From Xylanimonas protaetiae (lineage in GTDB: Bacteria; Actinomycetota; Actinomycetes; Actinomycetales; Cellulomonadaceae), in assembly GCF_004135385.1 (NCBI RefSeq), contig NZ_CP035493.1, positions 62,001-126,000 on the forward strand: a stretch of 64,000 bases of DNA. Reading direction: 5' to 3'. Below, piece by piece: positions 46,391-56,239 of the stretch. The notes under the pieces were generated by a model that saw nothing but the letters and a program-made list of their open reading frames with translations, ran no database searches and was not told the origin of the DNA. How positions within the stretch are numbered: the first letter of the stretch is position 1; each line of letters starts with the position of its first letter. The position numbers and the translations under genes were made by a program.

Positions 46391-47532
46391 AAGCGGCCGC
46401 GCGGCCCGCAGCTCGCCGTCGCCGGGCCACCCGCGCAGCCAGAGCTGGTGGACGGGCACCTGGTCGGCGGGCAGCCCCAGCAGGCGACCCCAGTCCGCGT
46501 CCTCGTGCGCCCGCGCCGGGCGCGCCGTGACGCGGTGCGCGGTGGCCGCCAGGGCCCCCCACTGCGTGATCCACCCGAGCGCCGTGCTCAGCATCGTCGC
46601 GGCACCGTCCCCGTAGGCGTCGAGCCAGGCGTCGACGCGAGCCGTCAGCGTGAGGCCCGACGACGCCATGAGGCCCGGGTCCCCCGCCGCGCGGCCGGCG
46701 GGCCCCGGCCTGTCGACCCGCCGCACCTCGCCGACGGCCGGGAGGTCGTCGGCGAGGTGGTGCTCGTAGACCCGCAGCGCGTCGTCGTCGGGCAGGACGC
46801 CCGCGAGCGCCGCCCGGGCCGCGACCACGGCGCCGACGACGGCGTCGTGCCGCCCGCGGTCCACGCGGTCGCCCATGGCGAGGCCTGCCCCCACCACCCG
46901 CCCGACCGCCGGTCGAGCCACGTCTGGAGGGTCTCGGACGCCGGAGCCGTGCGGGCCTCGAGACCCCCGACGACGTCGCAACCGACGTCGTGAGCGTCGT
47001 CGAGCGTGATCCGGACGACGGACGTCGGCCCGGCGCCGAGCTCGACGCGGGCGGCGAGGCCCGCGCGCCACGCCGTGAGGGCGAGCGTCGCGGCGACGTG
47101 GCCCGCCTCGAGCAGCGCGAGGGACGTCCGCAGCGTGCCGAAGCCGGTCGGGTACCGGTCGGGGTGCGCGACGACGGCCGCCTCGTGGGGCACCGCCGGG
47201 GCCGGGCCGTCGCCGCGGAGCACGAGGTCCCACGGGTCCACCCACCAGGACGACCCGTCGGGCGCGCCCAGGCGCAGGTCGGCGCCCACGAGGCCGCGGC
47301 CCGGGAGGTCGCGGACGAGGTCACGGGCGGGGGCCGTGCCCCCGCACGGCCCCCGCCCACGGACCCGGACGGCCTCGAAGGCGGCCGCGAGGACGCGGTC
47401 GCCGAGCGCGTGCCGGGTGTCGAGCCGCTCCCCCGCCCGGGTGGCGCGGAGCGCGTCGAGGGTCCCCGCGGGGGCCGTCCGACGCGCCGGCGGCACCCCG
47501 CCGGCGGGCTGTAGCCCCTGGCGCAGTCCCAT
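46373..47532 (-). pseudogene. SagB/nitroreductase-like flavoprotein, frameshifted
   Basis: Two frames join to one protein of about 386 residues. Frame one (from ATG 47532, strong AGGAGG upstream) ends near 46890 within ...QTWLDRRSGGWWG; frame two continues AGLAMGDRVDRGRHDAVVGAVV... to the stop at 46373. One extra G in the run complementary to 46888-46892 restores a single frame. Each half has a nitroreductase/SagB-like helix motif (SLALLEAGHVAATLALTAWRAGLAARV; MLSTALGWITQWGALAATAHRV), suggesting a duplicated thiazoline-oxidase-like flavoprotein fold; this is a remote assignment. Its promoter overlaps the 24-bp operator element shared with the AfsA and TetR genes. Confidence 0.6.
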
Positions 47533-47565
47533 GGGATCCCTCCTTCCACCGTGGAGTCACAAAGC

Positions 47566-47589
47566 ATACCGGTCGTCCGGTTCTGTTTG
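47566..47589. promoter_or_regulatory. operator-like element 1, SagB-like gene promoter
   Basis: A 24-bp element beginning ATACCGGTCGTCC and ending TGTTTG. It overlaps TATGCT (complement of 47563-47568), a good -10 box for the minus-strand SagB-like gene. Aligns without gaps to the elements at 47651 and 49350. Interpreted as a binding site (ARE) of the TetR receptor. Confidence 0.65.
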
Positions 47590-47650
47590 ACCCTAGGCGG
47601 GTCCTCTCGGCGCCGTCAAGGCCCGGGATCACCCCCGTCCGGCCCGCAAA

Positions 47651-47674
47651 AAACCGGTCGTACAACTTGTTTTG
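47651..47674. promoter_or_regulatory. operator-like element 2, AfsA-family gene promoter
   Basis: Begins AAACCGGTCGTAC and ends GTTTTG. It overlaps the -35 box of a promoter TTGTTT (47667-47672)-17-TACTGT (47690-47695) that points to the AfsA gene at 47750. Invariant positions with the other two copies are A-x-A-CCGG-x-CG-x-x-C and T-x-x-x-T-x-TG. Confidence 0.7.
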
Positions 47675-47749
47675 AGGCGGTCGCGGGCCTACTGTCCGAG
47701 CAGACCGGTGGCGGCGAGGTCCGCCGCCTCCCAGCTGGAGGGGACGGCC

Positions 47750-48709
47750 ATGCCGCACACCGCGCCCGACGACATCCGGGTCGACGCCCGTCACGTCCAC
47801 AAGAAGGACCCACGCGGCGTCCTCGTCACCGCCGCGCGCAGCGTCACGACCTCGGCCGCGCGCGGCGTCACCACGGCCCGCGCGCTCGCGGTCGGCGACG
47901 TCTGGCAGGTCGACGCCCACCTGCCCCTCGCCGAGAGCCAGGGAGAGGTCTTCGCGCACGCCGACGCGCTCGTCATCGCCGTCGAGGCGCTGCGCCAGGC
48001 CGGCATCGCCCACGCGCACGTCGCCGCGGGCGTGCCCGTCGGGCACCGGTTCATCGCCTCGCACATGGGGCTCACGTGGCTCGTGGACCCCGGGTTCCTC
48101 GGCACCGCGCCCGTCGACGTGACGTTCGCGATCGTCACCGAGGAGGTGCGCCACCAGCGGGGCAGGCTCGTCCGGCACGTCTTCACGGCGGCGCTGCTGT
48201 GCGACGGCGTCCGCATCGCGCGCGGCACGGGGTCGCTCCAGGTGGTCGAGGCCCGCGTGTACGAGCGGCTGCGCGCCGGGGCGACGCCGTGGTCGGAGGT
48301 CAGCGCGCACCACGACCCGTCGTCGCTGCTCGGGATCGCCACGACCGACCACGAGCTCACGGCGCGCCTCGGGTGGTCGGCGTCCGACCCCATCACGTTC
48401 GACCACGGCAACGACCACATGCCGGCCATGCACCTCGCGCGGACGGCGCTCGCGGCGCACCACGCGCTCGACCCCGCCAGCTCGCCCACGGGGCTGCTCG
48501 TGCGGTGCACGGCGTTCGTCGAGCTCGGCGGCGACGTCGCCGTCCGGGCGGTGCGCACCGCCCACGGCGGCGTGGAGACGACGTTCGCGCAGTCGGGCGT
48601 CGTCGCCGCGACCGTCGTGACGACCGACGACGTGTCGACCGCGACCCAGACGGCCGCCGGCCGCGCCGGGCGGACCGTCCCTATGCTCTCCGGAGCAGGC
48701 CCGGAATGA
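47750..48709 (+). CDS. AfsA-family gamma-butyrolactone synthase-like protein
   Basis: A 319-residue protein with two AfsA hotdog repeats. The first has VHKKDPRGVLVTAARSVTT, the second half-site ALVIAVEALRQAGIAHAHVAAGVPVGHRFI; the C-terminal repeat contains FDHGNDHMPAMHLARTALAAHH. In Streptomyces, AfsA condenses a beta-ketoacyl-ACP with dihydroxyacetone phosphate, the key step in A-factor-type signal synthesis. GGAGGGG lies 7 nt before the ATG. Convergent with the TetR receptor gene, overlapping by 29 bp. The signal made here is unknown. Confidence 0.85.
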   Translation: MPHTAPDDIRVDARHVHKKDPRGVLVTAARSVTTSAARGVTTARALAVGDVWQVDAHLPLAESQGEVFAHADALVIAVEALRQAGIAHAHVAAGVPVGHRFIASHMGLTWLVDPGFLGTAPVDVTFAIVTEEVRHQRGRLVRHVFTAALLCDGVRIARGTGSLQVVEARVYERLRAGATPWSEVSAHHDPSSLLGIATTDHELTARLGWSASDPITFDHGNDHMPAMHLARTALAAHHALDPASSPTGLLVRCTAFVELGGDVAVRAVRTAHGGVETTFAQSGVVAATVVTTDDVSTATQTAAGRAGRTVPMLSGAGPE

Positions 48710-49310
48710 TGTGCTCCCTGCCGGGGGCGACGATCCCCGGCAGGACGATGGCCCACATCTCCCGCAGGCGCGGCATGAGGTCCTCGAGCTGGCTCGTGGC
48801 GACCGACACCGTCTGCATCCCCGTGAACGCCGCCACGAGGAACCGCGCGAGCGCGGCGGCGTCGAGCCCGGCGCGCAGGTCGCCCTCCGCGACCGCCTGG
48901 CCGATCACGTGCTCGGTCGGGCCGATCCAGGCCTCGTAGGTGCCGCCGACGTCCTCGAGCTCCCCGGTCGGCACCTCGACGGCGAGGCGCATCGACGCCC
49001 GCGCGACGACGTCGTCGCGCATGAGGACGCCGAGCTCGCGGACCATCGCGACGAGCATGGCGACGGCGCTCGGCGAGCCCGCGACGCTGCGCTCGCGCAC
49101 CTGCGTCGCGAGCTCGTCCTGGGCGTCGACGACGGCCCGCGCGAGGAGCTCCTTCGAGCGGAAGTGGAAGTACACGGCACCCTTGGTGATCCCGGCCTCG
49201 TCGGCGATCTCCGAGATGCTCGCGCCGGCGTACCCGTGGCGCACGAACACGCTGGCGGCCGCGTCGACGATGCCCTTCCTGGTCGCAATCGCTCGGGCCT
49301 GCGTCGCCAC
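48681..49310 (-). CDS. TetR family regulator, ArpA/ScbR-type gamma-butyrolactone receptor
   Basis: A 209-residue TetR protein. HTH: ASISEIADEAGITKGAVYFHF (about residues 25-45) with RKGIVDAAASVFVRHGYAG before it, the form typical of ArpA/ScbR. The ligand domain has VEVPTGELEDVGGTYEAWI, where receptors carry a conserved Trp. GTG at 49310 with GGGGGA upstream was chosen; TATAGT just before 49346 is its likely -10 box and overlaps operator element 3, so autoregulation is expected. Adjacent AfsA homologue supports the receptor role. Confidence 0.85.
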   Translation of the reverse strand: MATQARAIATRKGIVDAAASVFVRHGYAGASISEIADEAGITKGAVYFHFRSKELLARAVVDAQDELATQVRERSVAGSPSAVAMLVAMVRELGVLMRDDVVARASMRLAVEVPTGELEDVGGTYEAWIGPTEHVIGQAVAEGDLRAGLDAAALARFLVAAFTGMQTVSVATSQLEDLMPRLREMWAIVLPGIVAPGREHIIPGLLRRA

Positions 49311-49349
49311 GGGTCGGTCCCCCTTCAGCCGGAAAAGTCGCCGCATACT

Positions 49350-49373
49350 ATACCGGCCGGTCGTCTTGTTCTG
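49350..49373. promoter_or_regulatory. operator-like element 3, tetR/oligopeptidase divergent promoter
   Basis: Begins ATACCGGCCGG and ends GTTCTG. It covers the region just upstream of the tetR -10 box (TATAGT) and lies 77 bp from the ATG of the prolyl oligopeptidase gene on the other strand, so it could control both. Confidence 0.65.
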
Positions 49374-49426
49374 CGGTGCGACCAGCTCCGGTGGCCTGCG
49401 GAACCGGATCACCTAGGGTTCGGAGC

Positions 49427-51580
49427 ATGAGCCCGCAGCCGGACCTCGACCCCCTTCCTAGCACCCCGCTGGACCCGGATCGCGACGACCCGTACGCGTG
49501 GCTCGAAGACGTCGAGGGCGCGGCCGCCCTGGCGTGGGTCCGCGAGCGCAACGCGCACGCCCACCACGCCGTGGGCTCGGGGCCGGCGTTCGAGGCCACC
49601 GAGGCGGCGATCCTCGAGGTGCTCGACTCCGAGGACCGCATCCCCGACGTGTCCCGGATCGGGCCGCACCTGTACAACTTCTGGCGCGACGCCGCGCACC
49701 CGCGGGGCCTGTGGCGCCGCACCACGCCCGAGAGCTACCGCACGGACTCCCCCGGCTGGGAGACCGTGCTCGACCTCGACGCCCTGGGCGAGGCCGAGGG
49801 CACTGCCTGGGTGTGGCACGGCGCCTCGCTGCTGCGCCCCACCCCCGAGCAGCTCGCGGCGGGCGAGCCCTGGCGCCGCGCCCTGGTCGACCTGTCGGTC
49901 GCCGGGTCCGACGCCGACGTCACGCGCGAGTTCGACGTCGTCGCGCGCGAGTTCGTCGCCGGCGGCTTCGAGCGGGCCGAGGCCAAGGGCGGCCTCGCCT
50001 GGGCCGACGAGGACACCGTCTACGTGTTCACCGACCTCGGCCCCGGCACGACGACGACGTCCGGCTACCCGCGCACCGTGCGGCTGTGGCGGCGCGGAAC
50101 ACCGCTCGCCGACGCGCCCGTCGTCTACGAGGGCCTTGAGGACGACCTGTACATCTCCGGCCGCCGCTCGCGCACGCCCGGGTTCGAGCGCGACATCGTG
50201 CACCGCTCGATCGCGTTCTACCGCTCCGAGACGTTCCTCGTCTCCGACGTCGGCACCCCCGCGCAGGTCCTGCGCCGCATCGACGTGCCCGAGTCCGCCG
50301 ACGTGGGCCTGCACCGCGAGTGGCTGCTCGTGGAGCTGCGCGACGACTGGGACACCGAGGGCCGCACCTACCTGGGCGGGTCCCTGCTGGCCGCACGCGT
50401 CGACGACTTCCTGGCCGGGTCGCGCGACCTCGACGTGCTCTTCGAGCCGACGCCGACGACGTCGCTCGCGGGCGCCACCTGGACCCGCCACCATCTCGCC
50501 GTCAACGTGCTCGACGACGTCGTCAACCGCCTCCACGTGCTCACCCCGCCCTGCGACGCGGGCGGGGCCTGGGTGCGCTCGGAGTTCCCCGCGACCGACC
50601 CCGTGGCGACGGTGGGCGCGCGGGCGGTCGACCCGCTCGACTCCGACGACGTCTGGGTGACCACGACCGGGTTCCTGCTGCCCACGACGCTCTCGCTCGC
50701 CACCCTGGGGAGGAGCGGGGCGGAGCTCGACCCGCTCAAGGCCGCGCGGTCGTTCTTCGACGCCCGCGGGCTCGTCGCCGAGCAGCACTTCGCCACGTCC
50801 GACGACGGCACGCGCGTGCCGTACTTCGTCGTCGGGCGGGCGGACGTGCTGCACCGGCCGCGGCACGCGGAGCCGGCACCCACCCCGACGCTGCTGTACG
50901 GGTACGGCGGGTTCGAGATCTCGCTGACGCCGTCGTACTCCGGCGGGATGGGCCGGGCGTGGCTGGAGCGCGGCGGCGTGTACGCCGTCGCGAACATCCG
51001 CGGCGGCGGCGAGTACGGGCCGGCCTGGCACCAGGCCGCCCTCAAGGAGCACCGGCACCGGGCCTACGAGGACTTCGCCGCCGTCGCGCGCGACCTCGTG
51101 CAGCGCGGCATCACCACGCCGGCGCACCTGGGCGCCCAGGGCGGGTCCAACGGCGGGCTGCTGACCGGCAACATGCTGGTGCGCTACCCGGAGCTGTTCG
51201 GCGCGATCGTGATCCAGGTGCCGCTGCTGGACATGAAACGGTACTCGCACCTGCTCGCCGGGGCGTCGTGGACGGCCGAGTACGGCGACCCGGACGACCC
51301 CGCCGACTGGGCGTACCTGCGGCAGTACTCGCCCTACCACCACATCGCCGCCGGGACGGCCTATCCCCCGGTGCTGCTGCTGACGTCCACGCGCGACGAC
51401 CGCGTGCACCCCGGCCACGCCCGCAAGGCGGCCGCGCTGCTCGAGGCGATCGGCGCCGACGTCACCTACTACGAGAACGTCGAGGGCGGCCACGGCGGCG
51501 CCGCCGACAACGCGCAGGCCGCGCACATGTCGGCGCTCGCCTGGGAGTTCCTGGGCAGGCGACTGGGGCTCAGAGCCTAG
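49427..51580 (+). CDS. S9 family prolyl oligopeptidase
   Basis: A 717-residue serine peptidase. The N-terminal beta-propeller (about 1-420) begins DPYAWLEDVEGAAALAWVRERN; the alpha/beta-hydrolase domain has the nucleophile S574 in GGSNGGLLTG, Asp at about 656 in STRDDRVHPGH and H689 in EGGHGG. These enzymes cleave short peptides after proline; no signal peptide is seen, so cytosolic. TAGGGT (49414-49419) ends 7 nt before the ATG, so leaderless. Divergent from tetR with an operator-like element between. Confidence 0.93.
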   Translation: MSPQPDLDPLPSTPLDPDRDDPYAWLEDVEGAAALAWVRERNAHAHHAVGSGPAFEATEAAILEVLDSEDRIPDVSRIGPHLYNFWRDAAHPRGLWRRTTPESYRTDSPGWETVLDLDALGEAEGTAWVWHGASLLRPTPEQLAAGEPWRRALVDLSVAGSDADVTREFDVVAREFVAGGFERAEAKGGLAWADEDTVYVFTDLGPGTTTTSGYPRTVRLWRRGTPLADAPVVYEGLEDDLYISGRRSRTPGFERDIVHRSIAFYRSETFLVSDVGTPAQVLRRIDVPESADVGLHREWLLVELRDDWDTEGRTYLGGSLLAARVDDFLAGSRDLDVLFEPTPTTSLAGATWTRHHLAVNVLDDVVNRLHVLTPPCDAGGAWVRSEFPATDPVATVGARAVDPLDSDDVWVTTTGFLLPTTLSLATLGRSGAELDPLKAARSFFDARGLVAEQHFATSDDGTRVPYFVVGRADVLHRPRHAEPAPTPTLLYGYGGFEISLTPSYSGGMGRAWLERGGVYAVANIRGGGEYGPAWHQAALKEHRHRAYEDFAAVARDLVQRGITTPAHLGAQGGSNGGLLTGNMLVRYPELFGAIVIQVPLLDMKRYSHLLAGASWTAEYGDPDDPADWAYLRQYSPYHHIAAGTAYPPVLLLTSTRDDRVHPGHARKAAALLEAIGADVTYYENVEGGHGGAADNAQAAHMSALAWEFLGRRLGLRA

Positions 51581-51610
51581 GACGACGCGGCGGCCGCGCA
51601 CTCGGGACGA

Positions 51611-51788
51611 GGGTCGCGCACGACCTGCGCTGCGCTACGTGCGGGTGCCTCGTTCCTCGGCCCCCACCCTCCGCTACGCTCCGGCCGCGCGCTCGGGCTG
51701 AGGGGTCGCGCACGACCTGCGCTGCGCTACGTGCGGGCGCCTCGTTCCTCGGCCCCCACCCTCCGCTACGCTCCGGCCGCGCGCTCGG
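51611..51788. repeat. 92-bp tandem duplication at the end of the MetE-like gene
   Basis: Copy one 51611-51702, copy two 51703-about 51788, one mismatch in the shared part. The unit starts GGGTCGCGCACGACC. Copy two contains the last 23 nt and stop codon of the MetE-like gene on the minus strand, so copy one is an extra, displaced gene end. The 185-bp gap between this gene and the oligopeptidase is made almost entirely of this repeat. Confidence 0.85.
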
Positions 51789-52818
51789 CGAGCGCCTCGG
51801 CGATGCGGCCCAGGTTGGCCAGCTCCGCGCGGTGGGCGTCCGTGCCCGTGAGCGTGCGGCGCGGGGAGGCGAGCAGCGTCACGGCGTCGAGGCCCGACGC
51901 CGGCAGGCCGATGCGGCGCCACGGCTCGGCGACGGTCCGCACGAGCTCACCCAGCATAGGCCCCGCGCACTGGGAGACCTGCGCGGGCGGCAGGCCGGCC
52001 CACAGGCGCACGTCCTTCTCGGCGGCGCGGGCGACGAGCTCCCAGGCGCGCTCGTCCCAGCCGGGCGTGTTCGCGGAGCCTAGGGCCCCCAGGTCCAGCC
52101 CGACGGCGTCGGCGCCGGCGAGCACGGCGGGGGCGATGCCGGACCACGTCGCGCCCAGGTGCAGGACGGCCGTGGCACCGGCGTCGTGCACGGCGTCGAC
52201 GACGGGCCGGAGCCCCTCGACCAGGTCCGGGCCGGGCACCGCGCGCAGGCGCGCGTAGCCGGAGAACGTGGGCAGCACGCCCGCGTGGACGGCCCCGAGC
52301 TGCGGCTCGGCGAGCTGCACGACGACGTCGCCGAGCCCGGGCACCTGCTCGCGGACGGCCGCGACGTGCGCACGGACGCCCTCGGCGAGCGACTCCGCGA
52401 TCTCACGCCGGGCGCCGGCGTCGGCGAGCACGCGGTCACCGCGGGCCGACCAGAGGGTCGCGGCGAGCGTCCAGGGGCCGACGACCTCCAGCGTGAGCGG
52501 GCCGGTGTGACCGTGGGCCGCGATGGCCAGCGCCCCGAGGTCCTCGCGCAGGAACGCGTCGGCGCGACGCTGGTCCATGCCCTCGTGGTCCGCGAGCTTC
52601 CAGCCGTGCGGGCCGAGCTCGACGGGCAGCCCGGCGAGCAGGGCGGCGGTGCGCCCGACGGCGTCCGCGCCCGGGCCGCGGTCGGCGAGCTGCGTGAGGA
52701 ACGGGAGCGGGTCGACGCCCGTGGGCAGCTCGGCGAGGTCGCCGAGCACCATCTGCTGGGCCTCGAGCTCGTCGCGCTCCCGGCCGGGCCACGGTCCGTG
52801 GCCGCTGACGGCGGTCAC
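51766..52818 (-). CDS. MetE-like (UROD/MetE superfamily) protein, single domain
   Basis: A 350-residue protein with the barrel fold of cobalamin-independent methionine synthase C-terminal halves: [66 protein letters not shown]. It lacks the N-terminal half of full MetE (about 750 residues). A gene of this kind lies between ligA and trmU in mycobacteria. GTG start overlaps the mnmA stop by 4 bp, so translation is coupled. Methyl-transfer role is inferred; substrate not known. Confidence 0.8.
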   Translation of the reverse strand: MTAVSGHGPWPGRERDELEAQQMVLGDLAELPTGVDPLPFLTQLADRGPGADAVGRTAALLAGLPVELGPHGWKLADHEGMDQRRADAFLREDLGALAIAAHGHTGPLTLEVVGPWTLAATLWSARGDRVLADAGARREIAESLAEGVRAHVAAVREQVPGLGDVVVQLAEPQLGAVHAGVLPTFSGYARLRAVPGPDLVEGLRPVVDAVHDAGATAVLHLGATWSGIAPAVLAGADAVGLDLGALGSANTPGWDERAWELVARAAEKDVRLWAGLPPAQVSQCAGPMLGELVRTVAEPWRRIGLPASGLDAVTLLASPRRTLTGTDAHRAELANLGRIAEALAERAAGA

Positions 52819-53966
52819 GGGCGAGCCCCGGCGGACGCGGCGTCGTGCGACTGCGCGCCCGCCGCGGCGCGGGGCGCACGCCAGGCGCGCGACACGGTCG
52901 CCTGGCCCAGCACCTGGGTGCCGCGGTAGACCACGAGCGACTGGCCGGCGGCGACGCCGCGGAGCGGGGTCCCGGTGAGCTCGGCGACGAGGCCGGCCCC
53001 GTCGTCCGACGGGACGATCCGGGCCGGGACCGGGGTGCCGTGGGCGCGGACCTGGATCGTGAGCTCCTCCTGCTGGGTACCCGGCGCAGGGTCGACCAGC
53101 CAGACGGCCTTGTCGGCCGCGATGCGGTCGACCGTCAGCAGCTCCGCCGGCCCGACGACGACCGTGTTCGTGGCCGTCTGCACGTCGAGCACGTACCGCG
53201 GCTTGCCGTCTGCCGCCGGGCGCCCGAGCGCGAGCCCCTTGCGCTGCCCCACGGTGTACGCGTACGCGCCGTCGTGCTCGCCCACCTGGGCGCCGGAGGC
53301 GTCCACCACGGCGCCCGGCCGCGAGCCGAGCCGGTCGCGCAGGAACCCGCGCGTGTCGCCATCGGCGACGAAGCAGATGTCGTACGAGTCGGGCTTGGCG
53401 CTCACGGCGAGACCGCGTGCGGCGGCCTCGGCGCGCACCTCGGCCTTGGACGTGAACTCTCCCAGGGGGAAGATCGCCCGCGCGAGCCGCTCGGGGCCCA
53501 TGACGGCCAGCACGTAGGACTGGTCCTTGTCGGCGTTGGGCGACCTGTGCAGCTCACGCCCGTCCGGCCCGTCGACGACGCGGGCGTAGTGCCCCGTCGC
53601 GACGGCGTCGAACCCGAGCGCGGTGGCCTTGTCGAGCAGCGTCTCGAACTTGACGTGCTCGTTGCAGCGCACGCACGGGTTGGGGGTGCGCCCGGCCTCG
53701 TACTCGGCGAGGAAGTCCGCGACCACGGTGTCCTCGAAGCGCTCCGAGAGGTCCCACACGTAGTACGGGATGCCGAGCACGTCGGCCGCGCGGCGCGCGT
53801 CCGAGGCGTCCTCGATGGAGCAGCAGCCGCGCGAGCCCGTGCGGAACTGGTCCCGGTTGCGCGACAGGGCCATGTGCACGCCGACGACGTCGTGCCCCGC
53901 CTCGACCGCGAGCGCGGCCGCGACGGCGGAGTCCACCCCGCCCGACATGGCTGCCAGCACCCTCAC
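52815..53966 (-). CDS. mnmA: tRNA-specific 2-thiouridylase
   Basis: A 383-residue enzyme that thiolates U34 of Lys, Glu and Gln tRNAs. The P-loop [14 protein letters not shown] is at residues 5-18. Catalytic cysteines are C98 ([12 protein letters not shown]) and C198 ([11 protein letters not shown]). GTG start overlaps the cysteine desulfurase stop by 4 bp; that enzyme is the likely sulfur donor, as in the equivalent mycobacterial pair. Confidence 0.96.
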   Translation of the reverse strand: MRVLAAMSGGVDSAVAAALAVEAGHDVVGVHMALSRNRDQFRTGSRGCCSIEDASDARRAADVLGIPYYVWDLSERFEDTVVADFLAEYEAGRTPNPCVRCNEHVKFETLLDKATALGFDAVATGHYARVVDGPDGRELHRSPNADKDQSYVLAVMGPERLARAIFPLGEFTSKAEVRAEAAARGLAVSAKPDSYDICFVADGDTRGFLRDRLGSRPGAVVDASGAQVGEHDGAYAYTVGQRKGLALGRPAADGKPRYVLDVQTATNTVVVGPAELLTVDRIAADKAVWLVDPAPGTQQEELTIQVRAHGTPVPARIVPSDDGAGLVAELTGTPLRGVAAGQSLVVYRGTQVLGQATVSRAWRAPRAAAGAQSHDAASAGARP

Positions 53967-55165
53967 GGGCGGCCACCGCCCACCAGGCCGGCCGCCTGCG
54001 CCCGCGCCACCACGGAGGGCAGGGCGGCGACGAGCGCGGCGACGTCGTCGGGCGTGGACGGGACGCCGAGCGAGAACCGCAGCGCGCCGCGGGCCTCGCT
54101 CTCGGGGACGCCCATCGCGAGCAGCACGTGGGACGGCTGCGGCACCCCGGCCTGGCAGGCCGAGCCGGTGGAGGCCTGCACGCCGGCCGAGTCGAGCAGG
54201 TAGAGCAGCGAGTCGCCCTCGGCGTCGGGGAACGTGAAGTGGGCGTTGCCGGGCAGGCGCAGCCCGGGCGCGAGCGCCGGGTCGGGGCCGCGCAGGACGG
54301 CGTCGGGCGCGGCCTCCCGCACGCCGGCGACCAGGGTGTCGCGCAGGGAGGCGAGGTGCGCGGCGCGCTCGGTGCGCGTCGCGACGGCCTCGGCGGTCGC
54401 GACGGCGAACGCGCGGATCGCGGGCACGTCGAGCGTGCCCGAGCGCACGCCGCGCTCCTGCCCGCCGCCGTGCTGCACGGCCTCGATGGCCAGGTCGCGC
54501 CGCGCGAGCAGCGCGCCGACGCCGAGCGGCCCGCCCACCTTGTGCCCCGTGACGGTCATCGCGTCGACGCCCAGGGCGGCGAAGTCGACCTCGACCTGCC
54601 CGACGGCCTGGACGGCGTCGGTGTGCACGGGGACGCCGTGCTGGTGGGCGATGCGCACGACGTCGCGCACGGGCTGCACGGTGCCCACCTCGTTGTTGGC
54701 CAGCATGACGCTGACCAGCGCGGTCTCCTCGGCGTGGGCGGCGAGCTCGGCGCGCAGGGCGTCGAGGTCGAGGAGGCCGTCGCCGTCGACGGGCAGCAGC
54801 ACGATGTCGGCGCCGGCGTGCCCGGCGAGCCAGAACGCGGGGTCGAGCACGGCGTGGTGCTCGACGGCGGAGACGAGCACGCGCGTGCGGCGCGTGTCCT
54901 GGGAGCGGCGGCCCCAGAAGATGCCCTTGATGGCGAGGTTGTCGGCCTCCGTGCCGCCGCCGGTGAAGATCACCTCGGACGGGCGGGCACCGAGCGCCGC
55001 GGCCACCTGCTCGCGCGACTCCTCGACGACGCGGCGCGCCGCCCGGCCGGCCGCGTGCAGCGACGACGCGTTGCCCGGCTTGCCGGCCTCCTCGACGAAC
55101 GCCGCGAGCGCGGCCGCCGACATGGGGGTCGTGGCCGCGTGGTCGAGGTAGGCGCCGGGTGTCAC
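53963..55165 (-). CDS. cysteine desulfurase (IscS/NifS family)
   Basis: A 400-residue fold-type I PLP enzyme that takes sulfur from cysteine. [10 protein letters not shown] at the N terminus, [12 protein letters not shown] lysine K209 in [21 protein letters not shown], and the persulfide Cys C337 in [15 protein letters not shown] (55174-55179) ends 8 nt before the GTG start, so I place the start at 55165 rather than farther upstream. Co-transcribed with mnmA, so tRNA thiolation is its likely main use. Confidence 0.94.
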   Translation of the reverse strand: MTPGAYLDHAATTPMSAAALAAFVEEAGKPGNASSLHAAGRAARRVVEESREQVAAALGARPSEVIFTGGGTEADNLAIKGIFWGRRSQDTRRTRVLVSAVEHHAVLDPAFWLAGHAGADIVLLPVDGDGLLDLDALRAELAAHAEETALVSVMLANNEVGTVQPVRDVVRIAHQHGVPVHTDAVQAVGQVEVDFAALGVDAMTVTGHKVGGPLGVGALLARRDLAIEAVQHGGGQERGVRSGTLDVPAIRAFAVATAEAVATRTERAAHLASLRDTLVAGVREAAPDAVLRGPDPALAPGLRLPGNAHFTFPDAEGDSLLYLLDSAGVQASTGSACQAGVPQPSHVLLAMGVPESEARGALRFSLGVPSTPDDVAALVAALPSVVARAQAAGLVGGGRP

Positions 55166-55206
55166 GAGGGTCAAGTCTACGAACGGATCGCCGCCGGCCC
55201 GCGCGG

Positions 55207-56211
55207 TCAGCCCGCCTGCTGCGACTCCTTGTGCGCGCGGATGACGGCCGCGGCCTGCGGCAGCACGTCCGCGAGGTCGCCGACGACGGCGAAGTCGCTG
55301 ATCTCGAAGATCGGCGCCTCGGGGTCGTTGTTGACGGCGACGACGACCTGCGAGGCCTGCATGCCGCCGCGGTGGTGCGGGGCGCCCGAGATGCCGGCGC
55401 CGACGTACAGGCGCGGGGCCACGGTCACGCCCGTCTGCCCGATGTACCGGTCGAACCAGCCCTCGAAGACGACGTCGCGCGTGGCTCCGACGGCGGCGCC
55501 GAGCGCCTCCGCGAGCTCGTTGACAGGGCCGAAGTCGCCGTTCGTCCCGCGCCCGCCGGCGACGACGACGGCCGCCTCCTCGAGGGTGGGGCGCCCGATG
55601 GTGCGCGCCTTGAGCGTGCGCTCGACGACGGTGACCTGCGGGGCGTGCACCTCGACGGGCAGCGGCTCGACCGTGGCCGACGTCGCGACCTCGGCAGGCT
55701 CCGCCACGACGGCGTTGGCCCGGATCGTGACGACGGCGGGGTCGGAGGCGACGGTCGAGACCGTGTCCCAGGTGCCGCCGAACACGCGCTTGCCGATGCG
55801 CAGCGGCGCGGCGCCGTCCCCACCCCACGACAGCGACGCGGCGTCGACGACGAGCCCGGCGCCGAGGCGGGCGGCGGTCACGGCGGCGGCCTCCTTGCCC
55901 GCGAAGCTCGACGGGACCAGGAGCACGTCGGCGTCGTTGCGGCGCACCGCCGTCGTGAGCACGGAGGCCAGCACGGATGTGAGGCGGTACGACTGCTCGG
56001 GCACGGACGTCGGCAGCTGGGCCTGGTGCACGAGCTCGACGCCGTAGGCGCCGAGCGTGGCCAGCACCTCGACGCTCGGGGCGCCCAGGGTGACGACGTC
56101 GACGCGGCCGAGCGTGCGGCCCAGCGTGATGAGCTCGAGGACGGCCGGGCGCACCTCCTCGACGCTGCGCGCCGGGCTGTCGAGGAGGACGAGGACGGTG
56201 GGGCGTGTCAT
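55207..56211 (-). CDS. etfA: electron transfer flavoprotein subunit alpha
   Basis: A 334-residue EtfA/FixB. The C-terminal FAD-binding signature is clear: [51 protein letters not shown], and [24 protein letters not shown]. With EtfB it carries electrons from acyl-CoA and other dehydrogenases to quinone reductase. Follows etfB by about 28 bp. Confidence 0.95.
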   Translation of the reverse strand: MTRPTVLVLLDSPARSVEEVRPAVLELITLGRTLGRVDVVTLGAPSVEVLATLGAYGVELVHQAQLPTSVPEQSYRLTSVLASVLTTAVRRNDADVLLVPSSFAGKEAAAVTAARLGAGLVVDAASLSWGGDGAAPLRIGKRVFGGTWDTVSTVASDPAVVTIRANAVVAEPAEVATSATVEPLPVEVHAPQVTVVERTLKARTIGRPTLEEAAVVVAGGRGTNGDFGPVNELAEALGAAVGATRDVVFEGWFDRYIGQTGVTVAPRLYVGAGISGAPHHRGGMQASQVVVAVNNDPEAPIFEISDFAVVGDLADVLPQAAAVIRAHKESQQAG

Positions 56212-56239
56212 GGTTGCGCCTCTCTCAGGCCTGCAGTCG

